A model generated the notes under the pieces. The model did not search any database. It was not told the origin of the DNA and saw only the letters and a list, made by a program, of their open reading frames with translations. This document shows, one piece after another, positions 34,059 through 46,173 of a DNA stretch of 64,000 bases; positions within the stretch are counted from its first letter, which is position 1, and every line of letters starts with the position of its first letter. Source of the DNA: Legionella donaldsonii (GTDB lineage Bacteria; Pseudomonadota; Gammaproteobacteria; Legionellales; Legionellaceae); NCBI RefSeq assembly GCF_900452385.1, contig NZ_UGOA01000001.1, positions 753,501 to 817,500 on the forward strand. Reading direction: 5' to 3'. The position numbers and the translations under genes were made by a program.

Positions 34059-34730
34059 TTACTCGTTTTCTTCGCCTTTTTCTTCTTCAGCGGGAGCAGC
34101 AGGGGCAGCGGATACTTCCTCTTCCTGTTTTTCTTCCTCTTCAACAGCTGCAACTTTAGGTGCATGAATACTAACAACAGGCAAGTTATGGCTGCCATCA
34201 GTGATATCGATTGCTAATTGAACGCCTTTAGGCAGTTTCAAATCAGATAAGTGAATAACGTCATCCATCCCGACGTTTGCCATGTCAACTTCAATAAATT
34301 CAGGCAGATCTTTCACCTGGCATTTTACTTCAACGTGAACCATGGTGTGGCTAATAATACCGCCAGCCTTTACTCCTTTCGATGTTTCTTCATTAGTAAA
34401 ATGAATAGGGATCTGTTTAACCAGAACATCCTTAGGAGAAACGCGTTGTAGATCCATGTGCAAAATTACAGGTTTGTAAGGATGGCGTTGTAAGGCCTTG
34501 AGAATAACGTGTTCAACCTTGCCATCGACTTTTAAATCAAAAACACTGGAATAAATGCTTTCGCTTTCCAATGCTTTTACCACTTTGTTATGCAATAAAT
34601 GAATAGATTGTGGTTTTTTATCGCCACCGTACAGAACGGCAGGGACTTTATTTTCAAGACGACGAAGGCGGCGGCTCGCACCTTTCCCTATGTCTTTTCT
34701 TGCTTCAGCTTCTAAAACGATTGTTGACAT
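34059..34730 (-). CDS. rplY: Ribosomal protein bL25, Ctc-type long form
   Basis: This protein binds 5S rRNA. It has an L25 domain (residues 1-95; EARKDIGKGASRRLRR, ALQRHPYKPVILHMDL) and a beta-rich TL5 C-terminal domain (to about 185). The 223 residues make it the long Ctc form, not the 94-residue E. coli L25. The last 35 residues are a Glu/Ala-rich tail. It is divergent from rplU across a 194-base shared promoter region. Confidence 0.96.
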   Translation of the reverse strand: MSTIVLEAEARKDIGKGASRRLRRLENKVPAVLYGGDKKPQSIHLLHNKVVKALESESIYSSVFDLKVDGKVEHVILKALQRHPYKPVILHMDLQRVSPKDVLVKQIPIHFTNEETSKGVKAGGIISHTMVHVEVKCQVKDLPEFIEVDMANVGMDDVIHLSDLKLPKGVQLAIDITDGSHNLPVVSIHAPKVAAVEEEEKQEEEVSAAPAAPAEEEKGEENE

Positions 34731-34924
34731 CAGTAGTCTCCATAATAATAAGTAAAACCCTTTGATTTCGCCCGCGACCAGGACAAAGACCCGAAATAAA
34801 ATCGAGTCAAGGGTGGCGCAGTATACAATAATTTAAAATCAACTTGAAGTCGTCGCTGTAATTTCATAGAATATGCCACTTTGTTGAATTTGTGAGAGCC
34901 GTGCAGGCGCGTTGGAGAATAGCT

Positions 34925-35236
34925 ATGTATGCTGTAATCAAGACAGGCGGTAAGCAATACCGCGTAAAAGAGGGCGATGTCATTAAGTTGGAATTGCTAC
35001 CCGAGGATGTTGGCAATGAAATCAGCTTCTCTGAAGTTTTAATGCTTGCAGATGGTGATAAATTCACCTGTGGCGCACCACTTGTTAAAAATGCGGTCGT
35101 TAAAGCGGAAGTTCTGGAGCACGCTCGCCACAAGAAAGTTAAAATTATCAAGTTTCGTCGTCGTAAGCACCACATGAAACAAATGGGTCATCGACAGTAT
35201 TATACGCAGGTAAAAATTACTGCGATTAGCAAGTAA
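34925..35236 (+). CDS. rplU: Ribosomal protein bL21
   Basis: A 103-residue large-subunit protein. MYAVIKTGGKQYRV is the family N-terminus, which fixes the start at 34925 with GGAG upstream rather than the longer frame from 34892. The C-terminal KIIKFRRRKHHMKQMGHRQ block is typical. It is followed 12 bases later by rpmA in the conserved rplU-rpmA-obgE order. Confidence 0.98.
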   Translation: MYAVIKTGGKQYRVKEGDVIKLELLPEDVGNEISFSEVLMLADGDKFTCGAPLVKNAVVKAEVLEHARHKKVKIIKFRRRKHHMKQMGHRQYYTQVKITAISK

Positions 35237-35248
35237 GAGGGGAAAGAA

Positions 35249-35512
35249 ATGGCTCATAAAAAAGCAGGCGGTAGTACACGTAACGGCCGCGACTCGAATC
35301 CTAAGTACCTTGGTGTAAAGCGTTATGGCGGTCAAATCGTTAACGCTGGTGAAATCCTTGTGCGTCAGCGCGGTACCCGTTTCCACCCGGGCGAAGGTGT
35401 TGGTGTTGGTCGTGATCACACCTTGTATGCGTTGGTTACTGGTAAAGTTAGTTTCGTTGTCAAAGGCGCCAAGAATCGTAAATACGTTACGATCGCTGCT
35501 GTTGAAAATTAA
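35249..35512 (+). CDS. rpmA: Ribosomal protein bL27
   Basis: An 87-residue large-subunit protein near the peptidyl-transferase centre. [19 protein letters not shown] is the invariant N-terminus, and GDHT-type GRDHTLYAL and [10 protein letters not shown] follow. It has a good AGAGG site and lies between rplU and obgE. A terminator at 35533-35554 follows. Confidence 0.98.
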   Translation: MAHKKAGGSTRNGRDSNPKYLGVKRYGGQIVNAGEILVRQRGTRFHPGEGVGVGRDHTLYALVTGKVSFVVKGAKNRKYVTIAAVEN

Positions 35513-35532
35513 TTTTCATACTTTCCATATTC

Positions 35533-35557
35533 TGGGCCCCGGTATTCGGGGCTTTTT
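35533..35557 (+). terminator. Intrinsic terminator after rpmA
   Basis: GCCCCG pairs with CGGGGC around a 4-to-5-base loop and is followed by eight T residues, about 25 bases after the rpmA stop. obgE starts 30 bases later, so obgE expression depends on readthrough or a promoter of its own. Confidence 0.85.
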
Positions 35558-35579
35558 TTTAGCCTGTGAGTTGATGTAA

Positions 35580-37664
<2,085 letters not shown>

Positions 37665-37727
37665 TGTTTAGCTTCCAGGTAAATATAGTTTAATGCAGCA
37701 TCATGGGGCTGGCGTACCAGAATCCCT

Positions 37728-38504
37728 CTATACGCGATGCACTGTCACTTGAGGTAGTGGCGTTTCTATCCCTTCACGATCAAATTGATGCTTAATCGTT
37801 TCCTGCAAGGTATTTCTGGTGGCAGATACATCCACAGTATTAACCCAAACCATGAATTTAAGCTCGACTGCAGCGTTAGCGAAATTATCAATGGTAACGT
37901 ATGGCGCGGGATCTTTTAAAACCAGATCGCAGTTATCCGCAATAGTAAGTAGCATTGCTTTTACCTGAGTAATGTCGCAGTCGTAGGCAACACTAATAAT
38001 TAAATCAATACGGCGTGTTGAGAAGTAACTTAAATTAGTAATTTCAGATTTAATCAGGGCTTCATTGGGTATCCGTACCAATTTATTGTCTGGTGTTTTC
38101 AGCTTGGTGGATAACAAATCAATTGAATCGACAATACCATTGATTCCTTTAACCTCAACGGTATCTCCTACTTTAAAAGGGCGCTCAAAAAGTAAAAAAA
38201 TACCACTGACTAAGTTGGATGCAGCAGTTTGTGAAGCAAAACTAATTGCAACAGTAAAAACACCGGCAGCCCCTAACAAGACACTTAAGTGAAAACCAAG
38301 GTGTTGGAGGCTAGCCACGAAAAAAATAGTAAAAACCACATAAAAAACTGAGCGATTAATGAGCATGGTATGGTGGCGAGAAAAGCGATTCGCAAGAGCG
38401 CGTTCAGCAATAATGCCCAGTCGCTTGGCGACTATGTAGCCTACTAAAAACAAACTGATGGCATAACCAATATTTAGCAATTTTTCGGGGTCAAACAGGT
38501 TCAT
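37728..38504 (-). CDS. Small mechanosensitive ion channel (MscS family)
   Basis: This inner-membrane channel opens under osmotic downshock. Starting at 38504 (MNLFDPEK; GGAG six bases upstream), it has 258 residues with three N-terminal membrane helices. The pore helix is Gly/Ala-rich (VLLGAAGVFTVAISFASQTAASNLVSG), then comes the beta domain (FKVGDTVEVKGINGIV, IPNEALI). The length is that of MscS itself (286) or slightly shorter. There is no clear operon partner. Confidence 0.93.
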   Translation of the reverse strand: MNLFDPEKLLNIGYAISLFLVGYIVAKRLGIIAERALANRFSRHHTMLINRSVFYVVFTIFFVASLQHLGFHLSVLLGAAGVFTVAISFASQTAASNLVSGIFLLFERPFKVGDTVEVKGINGIVDSIDLLSTKLKTPDNKLVRIPNEALIKSEITNLSYFSTRRIDLIISVAYDCDITQVKAMLLTIADNCDLVLKDPAPYVTIDNFANAAVELKFMVWVNTVDVSATRNTLQETIKHQFDREGIETPLPQVTVHRV

Positions 38505-38709
38505 TTCTTTCTCCATCACTCGTCAGTAGCCATGATAAGCGCTTGCAAGGGATAGAATACCATAACTCAGTCTAAGCAAGTAGATTGGTTAATAAAGCTG
38601 GAAAGGTCATTGTAAGTTTGCATGACTGAAATAGATTACAGGATGCAGGCAAACTCTGAGGTCGAAGCAAAATGTGATTTAACGAAGAGAGGGGGGCGTC
38701 GATCCTCTA

Positions 38710-39597
38710 TTACTGACTACGCAGATGGAGGGAATCTGTGAAGAGCAGTAAATCGTTTCCTAGTGTGCCTATAGGCGTCAGGGCGTCTTTTGCCAGTTTG
38801 AAATGATGGGCAATCAGATCAAAAAGTTCTGTTTGAGTGTAAAGGCTGGTAAATGTAAGTTTTTGGTTGGCGGCGTCTGAAGCCCGACCTTTACCAAGTA
38901 AATCGCTTTTAGCATAGTAATCAAGATAATCGTCTTGCATTTGAAAGACTAAACCCAGATGGGTTGCATAACTGCGTAAAGCATTTGCTGTACTCGCAGA
39001 AGGAGCTGAGGCCGCTAATACCATATTGAAACAGGCTAGAATCAACTTTCCAGTTTTCAGAGAATGAATTTGACGTAACTGTGATTCATTAATGGCAGGT
39101 TTGCATAATTCGGAGAGATCAAGGCTCTGGCCGCTTACCATGCCGGCTGGGCCGCTGGCATTTACCAATTCTCGCGTTATTTCAATTGATTGTGCGAGAG
39201 ATAGATGTTTGGGCAAGTAAGTCAGAAGGATGTCAATGGCCAGTGCCTGCATGCCATCGCCAACTAAAATTGCTGTTGCTTCATCGAATGCTTTATGGCA
39301 GCTGGGTTTACCTCGTCTCATATCATCATCATCCATAGCAGGCAGATCATCATGGACCAGGGAATAACAATGAGTAAGTTCAACTGCTGCGGCAATAATA
39401 TCCAGAATGGCTGGTGCGATAGCCATTATTTCACCGCATAAATAGACCAGGGTTGGTCGTAAACGTTTACCACCTGGAAAAAGGGCATAGAGCATCGCAT
39501 TTTTGATTTGTTCGGCAGGAATTTCAGCGGCCAAGACTAATTGGCGAAGAACCGATTCATGGTTAGTTAAATAAGTGTTGATGTTTTTATTGGCCAT
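38710..39597 (-). CDS. ispA: Farnesyl diphosphate synthase
   Basis: It joins isopentenyl diphosphate to dimethylallyl and geranyl diphosphates. The 295 residues have GGKRLRP (about 44-50), the first Asp-rich motif [14 protein letters not shown] near 87 and the second DDYLD near 228. The first motif with two extra residues (DDXXXXD) is typical of bacterial FPP synthases. It overlaps xseB by 11 bases, a common xseB-ispA arrangement. Confidence 0.96.
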   Translation of the reverse strand: MANKNINTYLTNHESVLRQLVLAAEIPAEQIKNAMLYALFPGGKRLRPTLVYLCGEIMAIAPAILDIIAAAVELTHCYSLVHDDLPAMDDDDMRRGKPSCHKAFDEATAILVGDGMQALAIDILLTYLPKHLSLAQSIEITRELVNASGPAGMVSGQSLDLSELCKPAINESQLRQIHSLKTGKLILACFNMVLAASAPSASTANALRSYATHLGLVFQMQDDYLDYYAKSDLLGKGRASDAANQKLTFTSLYTQTELFDLIAHHFKLAKDALTPIGTLGNDLLLFTDSLHLRSQ

Positions 39598-39808
39598 CGA
39601 ACTGTTCGCTATCTTTGATGTTAGACAGAGTGAGCGTCTCGATTTTTTGCTCAGCCTGACTTAAAACGTCCTGGCATCGGCGTGCAAGTGTGATTCCTTT
39701 TTCGAATTGTTTTAGAGAATCTTCAAGTGATAATTCCCCTTTTTCTAATTGCATGACAATTTCTTCGAGTTCAAGCATGGTTTTTTCAAAATGAATAGGT
39801 TTTGTCAT
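39587..39808 (-). CDS. xseB: Exonuclease VII small subunit
   Basis: A 73-residue helical protein that assembles with Xse[34 protein letters not shown] is the family signature. The start at 39808 (MTKPIHFE) gives the usual length, so the extended frame from 39856 is rejected. It lies directly before ispA; dxs is not next to it. Confidence 0.95.
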   Translation of the reverse strand: MTKPIHFEKTMLELEEIVMQLEKGELSLEDSLKQFEKGITLARRCQDVLSQAEQKIETLTLSNIKDSEQFDGQ

Positions 39809-39932
39809 CGCTGCCAGCCTAGTTTGGCAAATGATGGCAGTATACTGCCTGATCATGAAGTTTCAACAGCTTTTGTGTGAAAAAGGTCCGGGAGATGACA
39901 AAATAAATACCAAAATAGCAGGCATGAATTGC

Positions 39933-41114
39933 TTAAGTAGGGTACTTGAACCAGGTTGATATGACTTTGTCCAAGTAAACCATGAATTTCCACAATCCTA
40001 CTTGCGATTCGATACTACCATAAGGATCCGCTTTCATTTCCGGGTAGGCGATTCCCAAACCAAACAACCCTGGTCCTATGATTCCCACATGTGGATTATG
40101 ATGAGTATCTTCATAATCACCAATGACAATATTTTTGCGTTTTTCAAACCCAACTGCGTAGATGACTTTGTCACACTCAGGAAGAAAACGTGCAATATTA
40201 GGTTCACTGGTGTTGTAACGCACAAGATTGGGAGGTAAAACACCATCTATATTTTGTCTGGCCCAAGTCGCAGTTTGTCCCTTGAGTCCGGTATTATCAA
40301 ATAAGATCCAATCGCCCATATCAATCGCGTAACGACAAGGAGAGCGGTAAAAATTAATAATTTTTTTCACACCCAACTCAACCAGATAGCGCACGATGAT
40401 GATTGCTGAGTGGGAAGAACCAAAGACGGCGTAAGTTTCGTTCGTGTTGACTGTCGCAGCCAATCGATCTTTATCAATGGCTACATCGAAAGGGATGACA
40501 TCAACGCCAGGGTAATTCAGACTTGAAGGAACTGCCCCAGTAGCTAAAATTACATTTTTCGCTCTGAAGGTGTGAGTATCGGTATTTAAGGACCAGGTAC
40601 GTTCGGATAAGGCCATACTATGCACTGTTGCTTGTTGGGCAACCACTTTTTTTGTTAAGTGTTCTGAAACCCATTCTAATGGTTTAACAACCTCGAGCAG
40701 AGTGCAAGTGCTTTCCGGTTCTATGCGATTAAGCTGAAAATCAATGGGTGTGTGGTTATAGTGAAATGAATCAACGGCCTTTAAAAAATCAACAAAGCGT
40801 CTTACAGTGGTGTTACTGGAAACATGGCGCCATAATTGGCCAAGATCACCTACCTTGAAATGGGGATCAAGCCATAAAATATGCTGTGGATGAATATTGT
40901 TATCCAGTAATTTTCCTACAGCAGCGATTCCGGCTGGCCCAGCTCCAACAACTGCCCAATGAAAAGGCTTTTTGGTAAATTGATTCAAAATAGTTTTCTT
41001 CGGTTTAAATAAAATAATTTTACTGGTGGAACCTTTTTTAAACAAGAACATGATCCTGACAAAAAATATTTTTTTGCCTGTAGCAAATTTAATTGCATGA
41101 TTTTTGGTATTCAT
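39933..41114 (-). CDS. FAD-dependent NAD(P)-binding oxidoreductase
   Basis: The 393-residue protein has a Rossmann FAD motif GAGPAG at 57-62 and a second nucleotide-binding segment (YAVFGSSHSAIIIVRYL, about 230-246). ATGAVP marks the usual FAD/NAD(P) domain junction. The closest superfamily is the flavin-containing monooxygenase/pyridine nucleotide-disulfide group; no redox CXXC is visible. The first 50 residues are a basic extension not needed for the fold, so the true start may be later. Substrate is unknown. Confidence 0.75.
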   Translation of the reverse strand: MNTKNHAIKFATGKKIFFVRIMFLFKKGSTSKIILFKPKKTILNQFTKKPFHWAVVGAGPAGIAAVGKLLDNNIHPQHILWLDPHFKVGDLGQLWRHVSSNTTVRRFVDFLKAVDSFHYNHTPIDFQLNRIEPESTCTLLEVVKPLEWVSEHLTKKVVAQQATVHSMALSERTWSLNTDTHTFRAKNVILATGAVPSSLNYPGVDVIPFDVAIDKDRLAATVNTNETYAVFGSSHSAIIIVRYLVELGVKKIINFYRSPCRYAIDMGDWILFDNTGLKGQTATWARQNIDGVLPPNLVRYNTSEPNIARFLPECDKVIYAVGFEKRKNIVIGDYEDTHHNPHVGIIGPGLFGLGIAYPEMKADPYGSIESQVGLWKFMVYLDKVISTWFKYPT

Positions 41115-41161
41115 GCAGGATTAGCTATTAAAAAATAGCCGCCAAGGCAGTAAGTTAATAG

Positions 41162-42517
41162 ATGAAAACGAAGACCCGATTTGTTTGCAATCAATGTGCA
41201 GCGGTTTTTTCTCAATGGGCTGGCCAGTGTACACAATGTTCTGCCTGGAATTCAGTGAGTGAAGAAGGCATTACTGTTGCTGGACGTAATACCCGGATGG
41301 GACATTATGCGAATCAGCGTTCGGCAGTGACGTCCGTTGAGGAGGTTGTGCTTGATGCAGAAGTGCGTATGGATTGCGGTTTGTCAGAACTAAATCGGGT
41401 GTTAGGCGGTGGTTTGGTGGACGGCTCAGTGGTATTGATTGGTGGCGATCCCGGTATAGGCAAATCTACCTTATTGCTACAAACGTTAGCCAATTTATCC
41501 CAAACGCAGAAAGTTCTTTATGTCACCGGCGAAGAATCTTTACAACAAGTCGCAATGCGAGCCAAGCGTCTGCAATTACCTCTGGCGAATTTACGCTTGT
41601 TAGCAGAAACACAAGTAGAAATTATCCTCAGTCATGTCCAGCAGGAAAAACCACGCATTGTTGTGATTGATTCTGTACAAACCATTTTTACCGAAACGTT
41701 AAGTTCAGCACCGGGCGGAGTAAGTCAGGTCAGGGAATCAGCGGCGCAATTAGTACGTTTTGCTAAAATGACGCAGACTGCTGTGTTTATTGTGGGACAT
41801 GTCACGAAAGAAGGCGCTTTGGCTGGTCCTAGAGTATTAGAGCATATGGTTGACAGCGTGTTGTATTTTGAAGGCCAAAGTGACAGTCGATTTCGGGTAA
41901 TTCGGGCTATCAAAAACCGTTTTGGTGCGGTGAATGAATTGGGTGTTTTTGCAATGACTGATCGCGGATTAAAAGAGGTCGCTAACCCGTCAGCTATTTT
42001 TTTGTCCCGTCAGCCAGAAGCAACGCCTGGAAGTGCCGTTATGGTAACCTGGGAAGGTTCACGTCCCATGTTGGTTGAGGTACAGGCTTTAGTGGATGAG
42101 GCTCATGGTCAGCAAGCCAAGCGGGTTACGGCAGGTCTTGAGCATAATCGCCTGGCTATTTTACTGGCAGTATTGCATCGTCATGGGGGGGTTGCCACGT
42201 TCGATCAAGATGTTTTTATCAATGTTGTTGGCGGTGTGAAAGTCACGGAAACGGGCAGCGATTTAGCCTTATTGGCTGCTGTAGTTTCCAGCCTTCGTAA
42301 TCGAGTTTTTGATCGCGAAACCATTATTTTTGGAGAAGTAGGTTTAGCAGGAGAAATAAGACCCGTACAAAGTGGTCAGGAGCGTTTGCGTGAGGCAGCC
42401 AAGCATGGCTTTAAACGGGCTATTGTCCCCTTTGCTAATGCGCCCAAACAAAGCAATTCGTCGTCGATGGAGGTAATTGCTGTTAAGCATTTGCAGGAGG
42501 TATTAGGGCAACTCTAG
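41162..42517 (+). CDS. radA: DNA repair protein RadA
   Basis: RadA (Sms) helps branch migration in recombination. The 451 residues have a four-Cys zinc finger near the N-terminus (CNQCAAVFSQWAGQCTQC, 18 residues), a RecA-like domain with Walker A GGDPGIGKST near 98-107, the family KNRFG motif, and the C-terminal Lon-protease-like domain (GSDLALLAAVVSS). Size and order are standard. Confidence 0.97.
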   Translation: MKTKTRFVCNQCAAVFSQWAGQCTQCSAWNSVSEEGITVAGRNTRMGHYANQRSAVTSVEEVVLDAEVRMDCGLSELNRVLGGGLVDGSVVLIGGDPGIGKSTLLLQTLANLSQTQKVLYVTGEESLQQVAMRAKRLQLPLANLRLLAETQVEIILSHVQQEKPRIVVIDSVQTIFTETLSSAPGGVSQVRESAAQLVRFAKMTQTAVFIVGHVTKEGALAGPRVLEHMVDSVLYFEGQSDSRFRVIRAIKNRFGAVNELGVFAMTDRGLKEVANPSAIFLSRQPEATPGSAVMVTWEGSRPMLVEVQALVDEAHGQQAKRVTAGLEHNRLAILLAVLHRHGGVATFDQDVFINVVGGVKVTETGSDLALLAAVVSSLRNRVFDRETIIFGEVGLAGEIRPVQSGQERLREAAKHGFKRAIVPFANAPKQSNSSSMEVIAVKHLQEVLGQL

Positions 42518-42558
42518 ATTTTGCTGATCAACGTCCTTGTTATTCAGCAAGAGATAAT

Positions 42559-43416
42559 TTACGCTGTGAAAAGTGCGCGGTAGTTTTCTTCACTAATTTC
42601 CGATTTTTCGATACCCTGAGTTAGCCCCAGAGAGTCACTGGTCTGCAAATATTTTTCTTTATCGTCCACTAACTTCGAGACCATCTCCATAACCGCTTCC
42701 TGACAAAACATGTCTTGCACAGACAGAGAGTGTGGGCCAAAGATTGCTTGTTCTGTGGCACTATTACAATTACTTGCTGGGATATATCGGTCGTAGAACG
42801 GATGCAGGCTGCTGTGCAAAGTATAATTGGCTTTTTCTGCTAAAAGATATTCTACGTTTTCACGGTAAGTTTTCGCATTAATACTTAAACCTGGTACTAA
42901 AGGGATAATATGGAAAAAAAGCGGATAATGAGGTAAGGATTTTGCTCTTTCAAACCATTTCTTTAGATCTTCTTCTACTGAGGTAAATTGTGGAAGAAAA
43001 ACTCGTAGATCTAGCGGTAGATCTTTAAAGCGGGGATCAGGAATGCGTTTTTGTCTGCTGACTACTTGATTGGTGTCAGGCCGTTTACTCATTGAACAGG
43101 TAATGGCTCCATTTTCATTCGTTATAAATGAAAAATTATGGCCTGGGTATACACTCTTTCCGAAAGTACTCGTTAAGCTGGTGGTCGTCGGTGTTGTACC
43201 AATAAATAAACTGTTTTTATGGGGTTCTATAATGCTTTTGCTAATGGTAGAAAAAAGATTAGAGTTACCTGAAAAAAGTATTTTTACTATTTTTCCCGTT
43301 TGCTTTGGCGTACTCGCCAAACTGAATTCGCCAATACGAGTGGAAAAGTTTCTGTGTGGCAAAGTATACAAGGATGGTATGCCAATTCTTGTAGGGTTTC
43401 GAAAAAATTTAGGCAT
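42559..43416 (-). CDS. Hypothetical protein, possible secreted effector
   Basis: I do not recognise this 285-residue protein. It has no signal peptide or membrane helices. The N-terminal third is Ser/Thr/Pro-rich and basic, the middle is hydrophobic-mixed (SLPHYPLFFHIIPLVPGL), and the C-terminus is Glu-rich then short (IEKSEISEENYRALFTA). The acidic C-terminal patch resembles Dot/Icm effector signals, but this is weak evidence. It is a lone gene, convergent with radA. Confidence 0.5.
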   Translation of the reverse strand: MPKFFRNPTRIGIPSLYTLPHRNFSTRIGEFSLASTPKQTGKIVKILFSGNSNLFSTISKSIIEPHKNSLFIGTTPTTTSLTSTFGKSVYPGHNFSFITNENGAITCSMSKRPDTNQVVSRQKRIPDPRFKDLPLDLRVFLPQFTSVEEDLKKWFERAKSLPHYPLFFHIIPLVPGLSINAKTYRENVEYLLAEKANYTLHSSLHPFYDRYIPASNCNSATEQAIFGPHSLSVQDMFCQEAVMEMVSKLVDDKEKYLQTSDSLGLTQGIEKSEISEENYRALFTA

Positions 43417-43951
43417 AAGTTTCTCCCGATTTTAATCTAGGCAGGTTAGTCCCTTTACCTTGCGGCTAGTTTATTTTGATGAATTAATAAATTTGCAAGA
43501 AAAGCTAAGTTCTATTGCCAGGAAATTGCCTGCTCCACTGCCCCTACTTTTTAGCGGGCCAGCAAAACAGGCGAATCACTTGATAAATCAGCTGAGGAAT
43601 AGTGAGTAAAATAATAGAGATAAGAGAAAATCTTACTGTATGAGTTGCATTGGTTACTGCTAACAATAGGATAGTTGTAGTTTTCATCTCTTTACTCTTC
43701 AATGAAGTAAATTATCTAAAAATTATTTTTCATGGCCTTCTAATATACATGTTGATAATATTGTTGGCAACAAATCGGTGGTAAAAATTTTATTTTTTTG
43801 TGAATTAATTTCACATTGATTTTATGAGAGGGTTAATCATGAACGACGATTAATTGGGTTGTGGGTTAGCGGGTTGGGGCTTTAGGTTCCCGCGAGCAAG
43901 TCGCGGGAGGTTGAGAAGGGTAAACGTTCTTAGGCCTGTTATCTTTTAGGA
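43417..43951. other. 535-base gap; possible short membrane peptide
   Basis: No firm gene is seen. On the minus strand a frame starting at 43687 (MKTTTILLLAVTN...) encodes a hydrophobic peptide of about 47 residues, to about 43544. Its ribosome-binding site is weak, and I could not fix the stop exactly. A Gly/Cys-free inverted repeat (CCCGCGA/TCGCGGG) near 43890-43907 precedes the M13 peptidase stop and could be its terminator stem. Confidence 0.35.
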
Positions 43952-45982
43952 TTACCAAATCACACAGCGATTCTGGTTAATCATCGGGCTTGGTTCTGAA
44001 ATGGCAAAAGCGGCCTGGAATTGCGGCATATTGGCTAAAGTTCCATTGACGCGGTAAATCATAGGTGGATGTGGATCGGTAGTCACCATATTGCGGAGTT
44101 GTTGAGGGCGTACATTAGAAGCCCAAACATGCGCTGTGCCTAAAAAGAATTGTTGATCGGGCGTAAATCCATTGATGGTTTTAGCATTTTTATAGGCTTT
44201 GGAAGCATGGAAGGCGTGATAGGCCAGAGTGAGCCCGCCGAGATCAGCAGTCGCTTCGCCCATTACCAGTTTACCTTTCACTGGTAAATCGCCATCTACC
44301 TTATATTGGGAAAATTGCTTCTTAATACAATTGGTTGCATTTTGGAATTTCTTTAAATCCTCCGCTGTCCACCAATTTTTCAAATTACCATGACCATCAA
44401 ATTGAGCACCTTGATCATCAAAACCGTGGGTTATCTCATGACCAATAACAAAGCCAATTGCACCATAATTGACAGCAGCTGGCGCTTTGGGATCAAAGAA
44501 GGGTGGCTGTAAGATACCAGCTGGGATATTGATATTATTCATAGAGGGATCATAGTAAGCATTGATCGTTTGTGGTGTCATATTCCATTCACTTCTATCA
44601 ATCGGCTTACCAATTTTGTTGAGATCGCGCTTGATCAAAAACTCATTAGCACGACTTACATTGAGCACATAGGGGCCACGGTCAATCTTCAAGGTGGAGT
44701 AATCCCACCATTTACTCGGGTAACCAACACGCTCTTCAATCAGGGCTAATTTTTGCAGGGCTGCCTTCCGTGTAGCAGGGGTCATCCAGCTTAGGGTGGT
44801 TAGATCGTTATGCAAAGCCTGGCGGATATTATGTAAAATTTCCAATACCTCCTTTTTGGAGTCAGGCGAGAAATATTTTTCTACATACAATTTACCAATA
44901 GCGAATCCTAGTGCCTCATTTTCTGTATGAACTACTCGTCGCCAACGCGGCAGTAATTTTTCTGTCCCCGTTAAAGCAGAAACCATACGGAAATTTTGCT
45001 CAACGAAGGGTTGCGATAAGTAAGCGGCGAAAGCATCGATTAAATGCCAACGCAAATAGATTTTCCAATCTTCGAGAGAAACACTTGGTAATAGTTCATT
45101 CACTTTAGTAAAAAATTCAGGCATTGCTAAATTAATTCGTTTTATTTCTGGTTGACCGATGGCGTTAAAATACCGTGGCCATGAAAAATTAGGGGTAATT
45201 TTATCGAGTTGTTTTATATCCATCATATGATAGATAGCATGAGGATCACGTTGTGCCGTTTGGGACATCGATGCTTTGGCCAAGGTTGTTTCAATAGTCA
45301 TGATGGTCTTGGCTGCGGAAGCGGCTTGTGCGGGAGTATCGCCTAATAATTCAAACATTTTAGCGATGTGCTGCACATAGGCACTGCGAATTTGCTGAAA
45401 TTTTTTATCGTCTTTTAAATAGTAATCGCGAGTAGGTAAGCCCAAGCCGCCTTGCATGGCAGCACCAATCATTTCGTTACTATTTTTGAAGTCTTGCATA
45501 CTGCCAAAACCAAACAGGGCATTGACTCCAATCAGTTGCAGATGAGTAATTACCGTTTGCAAATCAGCCAAATTTTTTATGGAATCAATACGCGCAAATT
45601 CGGGGTTTAACGGTGTGGCTCCCAGTTTATTAATACGGTCCTCATTCATACCACTGAAGTAAAAATCACCGACTTTTTGTTCGATGCTGCCAGGTTTGGC
45701 TTGTTTGTCATTTGCTGCCTGAATCAGCATTTGATGAATCGTTTTTTGATTTTTCTCTTGTAGAATATAAAAAGTACCCCAACTGGCATATTCAGGAGGG
45801 ATAGGATTTTGTTTTTGCCAGGTGCCGTTTGCATAGCTAAAGAAATCTTGATGAGGCGCAATACTCGTATCAAGCCAGTTTAAATGGAGTGCTTCGGCAC
45901 CATCATTTGTGGTAGCAACTGGTTCTGCAGCGAAACTGGGTAAGCAGAACATCAGGGTGAAAATTCCATGCATTAATCGCAT
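43952..45982 (-). CDS. M13-family zinc metallopeptidase (PepO/neprilysin-like)
   Basis: This is a secreted or periplasmic endopeptidase. A signal peptide (MHGIFTLMFCLPSFAAEP) precedes the M13 N-terminal region. The zinc site HEITH lies at H515-E516-H519, with the third ligand E576 and D580 in GEATAD. NAYYDPSMNNINIPAG and the C-terminal CVIW complete the family pattern (Cys-X-X-Trp end). The 676 residues are standard. All catalytic residues are present, so it should be active. It is monocistronic. Confidence 0.95.
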   Translation of the reverse strand: MRLMHGIFTLMFCLPSFAAEPVATTNDGAEALHLNWLDTSIAPHQDFFSYANGTWQKQNPIPPEYASWGTFYILQEKNQKTIHQMLIQAANDKQAKPGSIEQKVGDFYFSGMNEDRINKLGATPLNPEFARIDSIKNLADLQTVITHLQLIGVNALFGFGSMQDFKNSNEMIGAAMQGGLGLPTRDYYLKDDKKFQQIRSAYVQHIAKMFELLGDTPAQAASAAKTIMTIETTLAKASMSQTAQRDPHAIYHMMDIKQLDKITPNFSWPRYFNAIGQPEIKRINLAMPEFFTKVNELLPSVSLEDWKIYLRWHLIDAFAAYLSQPFVEQNFRMVSALTGTEKLLPRWRRVVHTENEALGFAIGKLYVEKYFSPDSKKEVLEILHNIRQALHNDLTTLSWMTPATRKAALQKLALIEERVGYPSKWWDYSTLKIDRGPYVLNVSRANEFLIKRDLNKIGKPIDRSEWNMTPQTINAYYDPSMNNINIPAGILQPPFFDPKAPAAVNYGAIGFVIGHEITHGFDDQGAQFDGHGNLKNWWTAEDLKKFQNATNCIKKQFSQYKVDGDLPVKGKLVMGEATADLGGLTLAYHAFHASKAYKNAKTINGFTPDQQFFLGTAHVWASNVRPQQLRNMVTTDPHPPMIYRVNGTLANMPQFQAAFAISEPSPMINQNRCVIW

Positions 45983-46173
45983 AAAAGAACTCCTTTAGAG
46001 TAGTTTTGTCAAAATCTCTATAATACAGTAATTAGAAGTATATCTATTCATTTTAGTATCATAGTAGTAAGGGGCAACGCCCTACTTGTCAATTCTATCT
46101 TTGCTATACTGATAAGGCGAATATCAGATTGTAGGGATACTTAGTTTATTATAAAGAGCGTCAAGGGAAAAAC

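Noticed and set aside
34004-34198. Minus-strand frame over the end of rplY
   Set aside because: It is a shadow of the Glu/Ala-rich tail of bL25 and its terminator.
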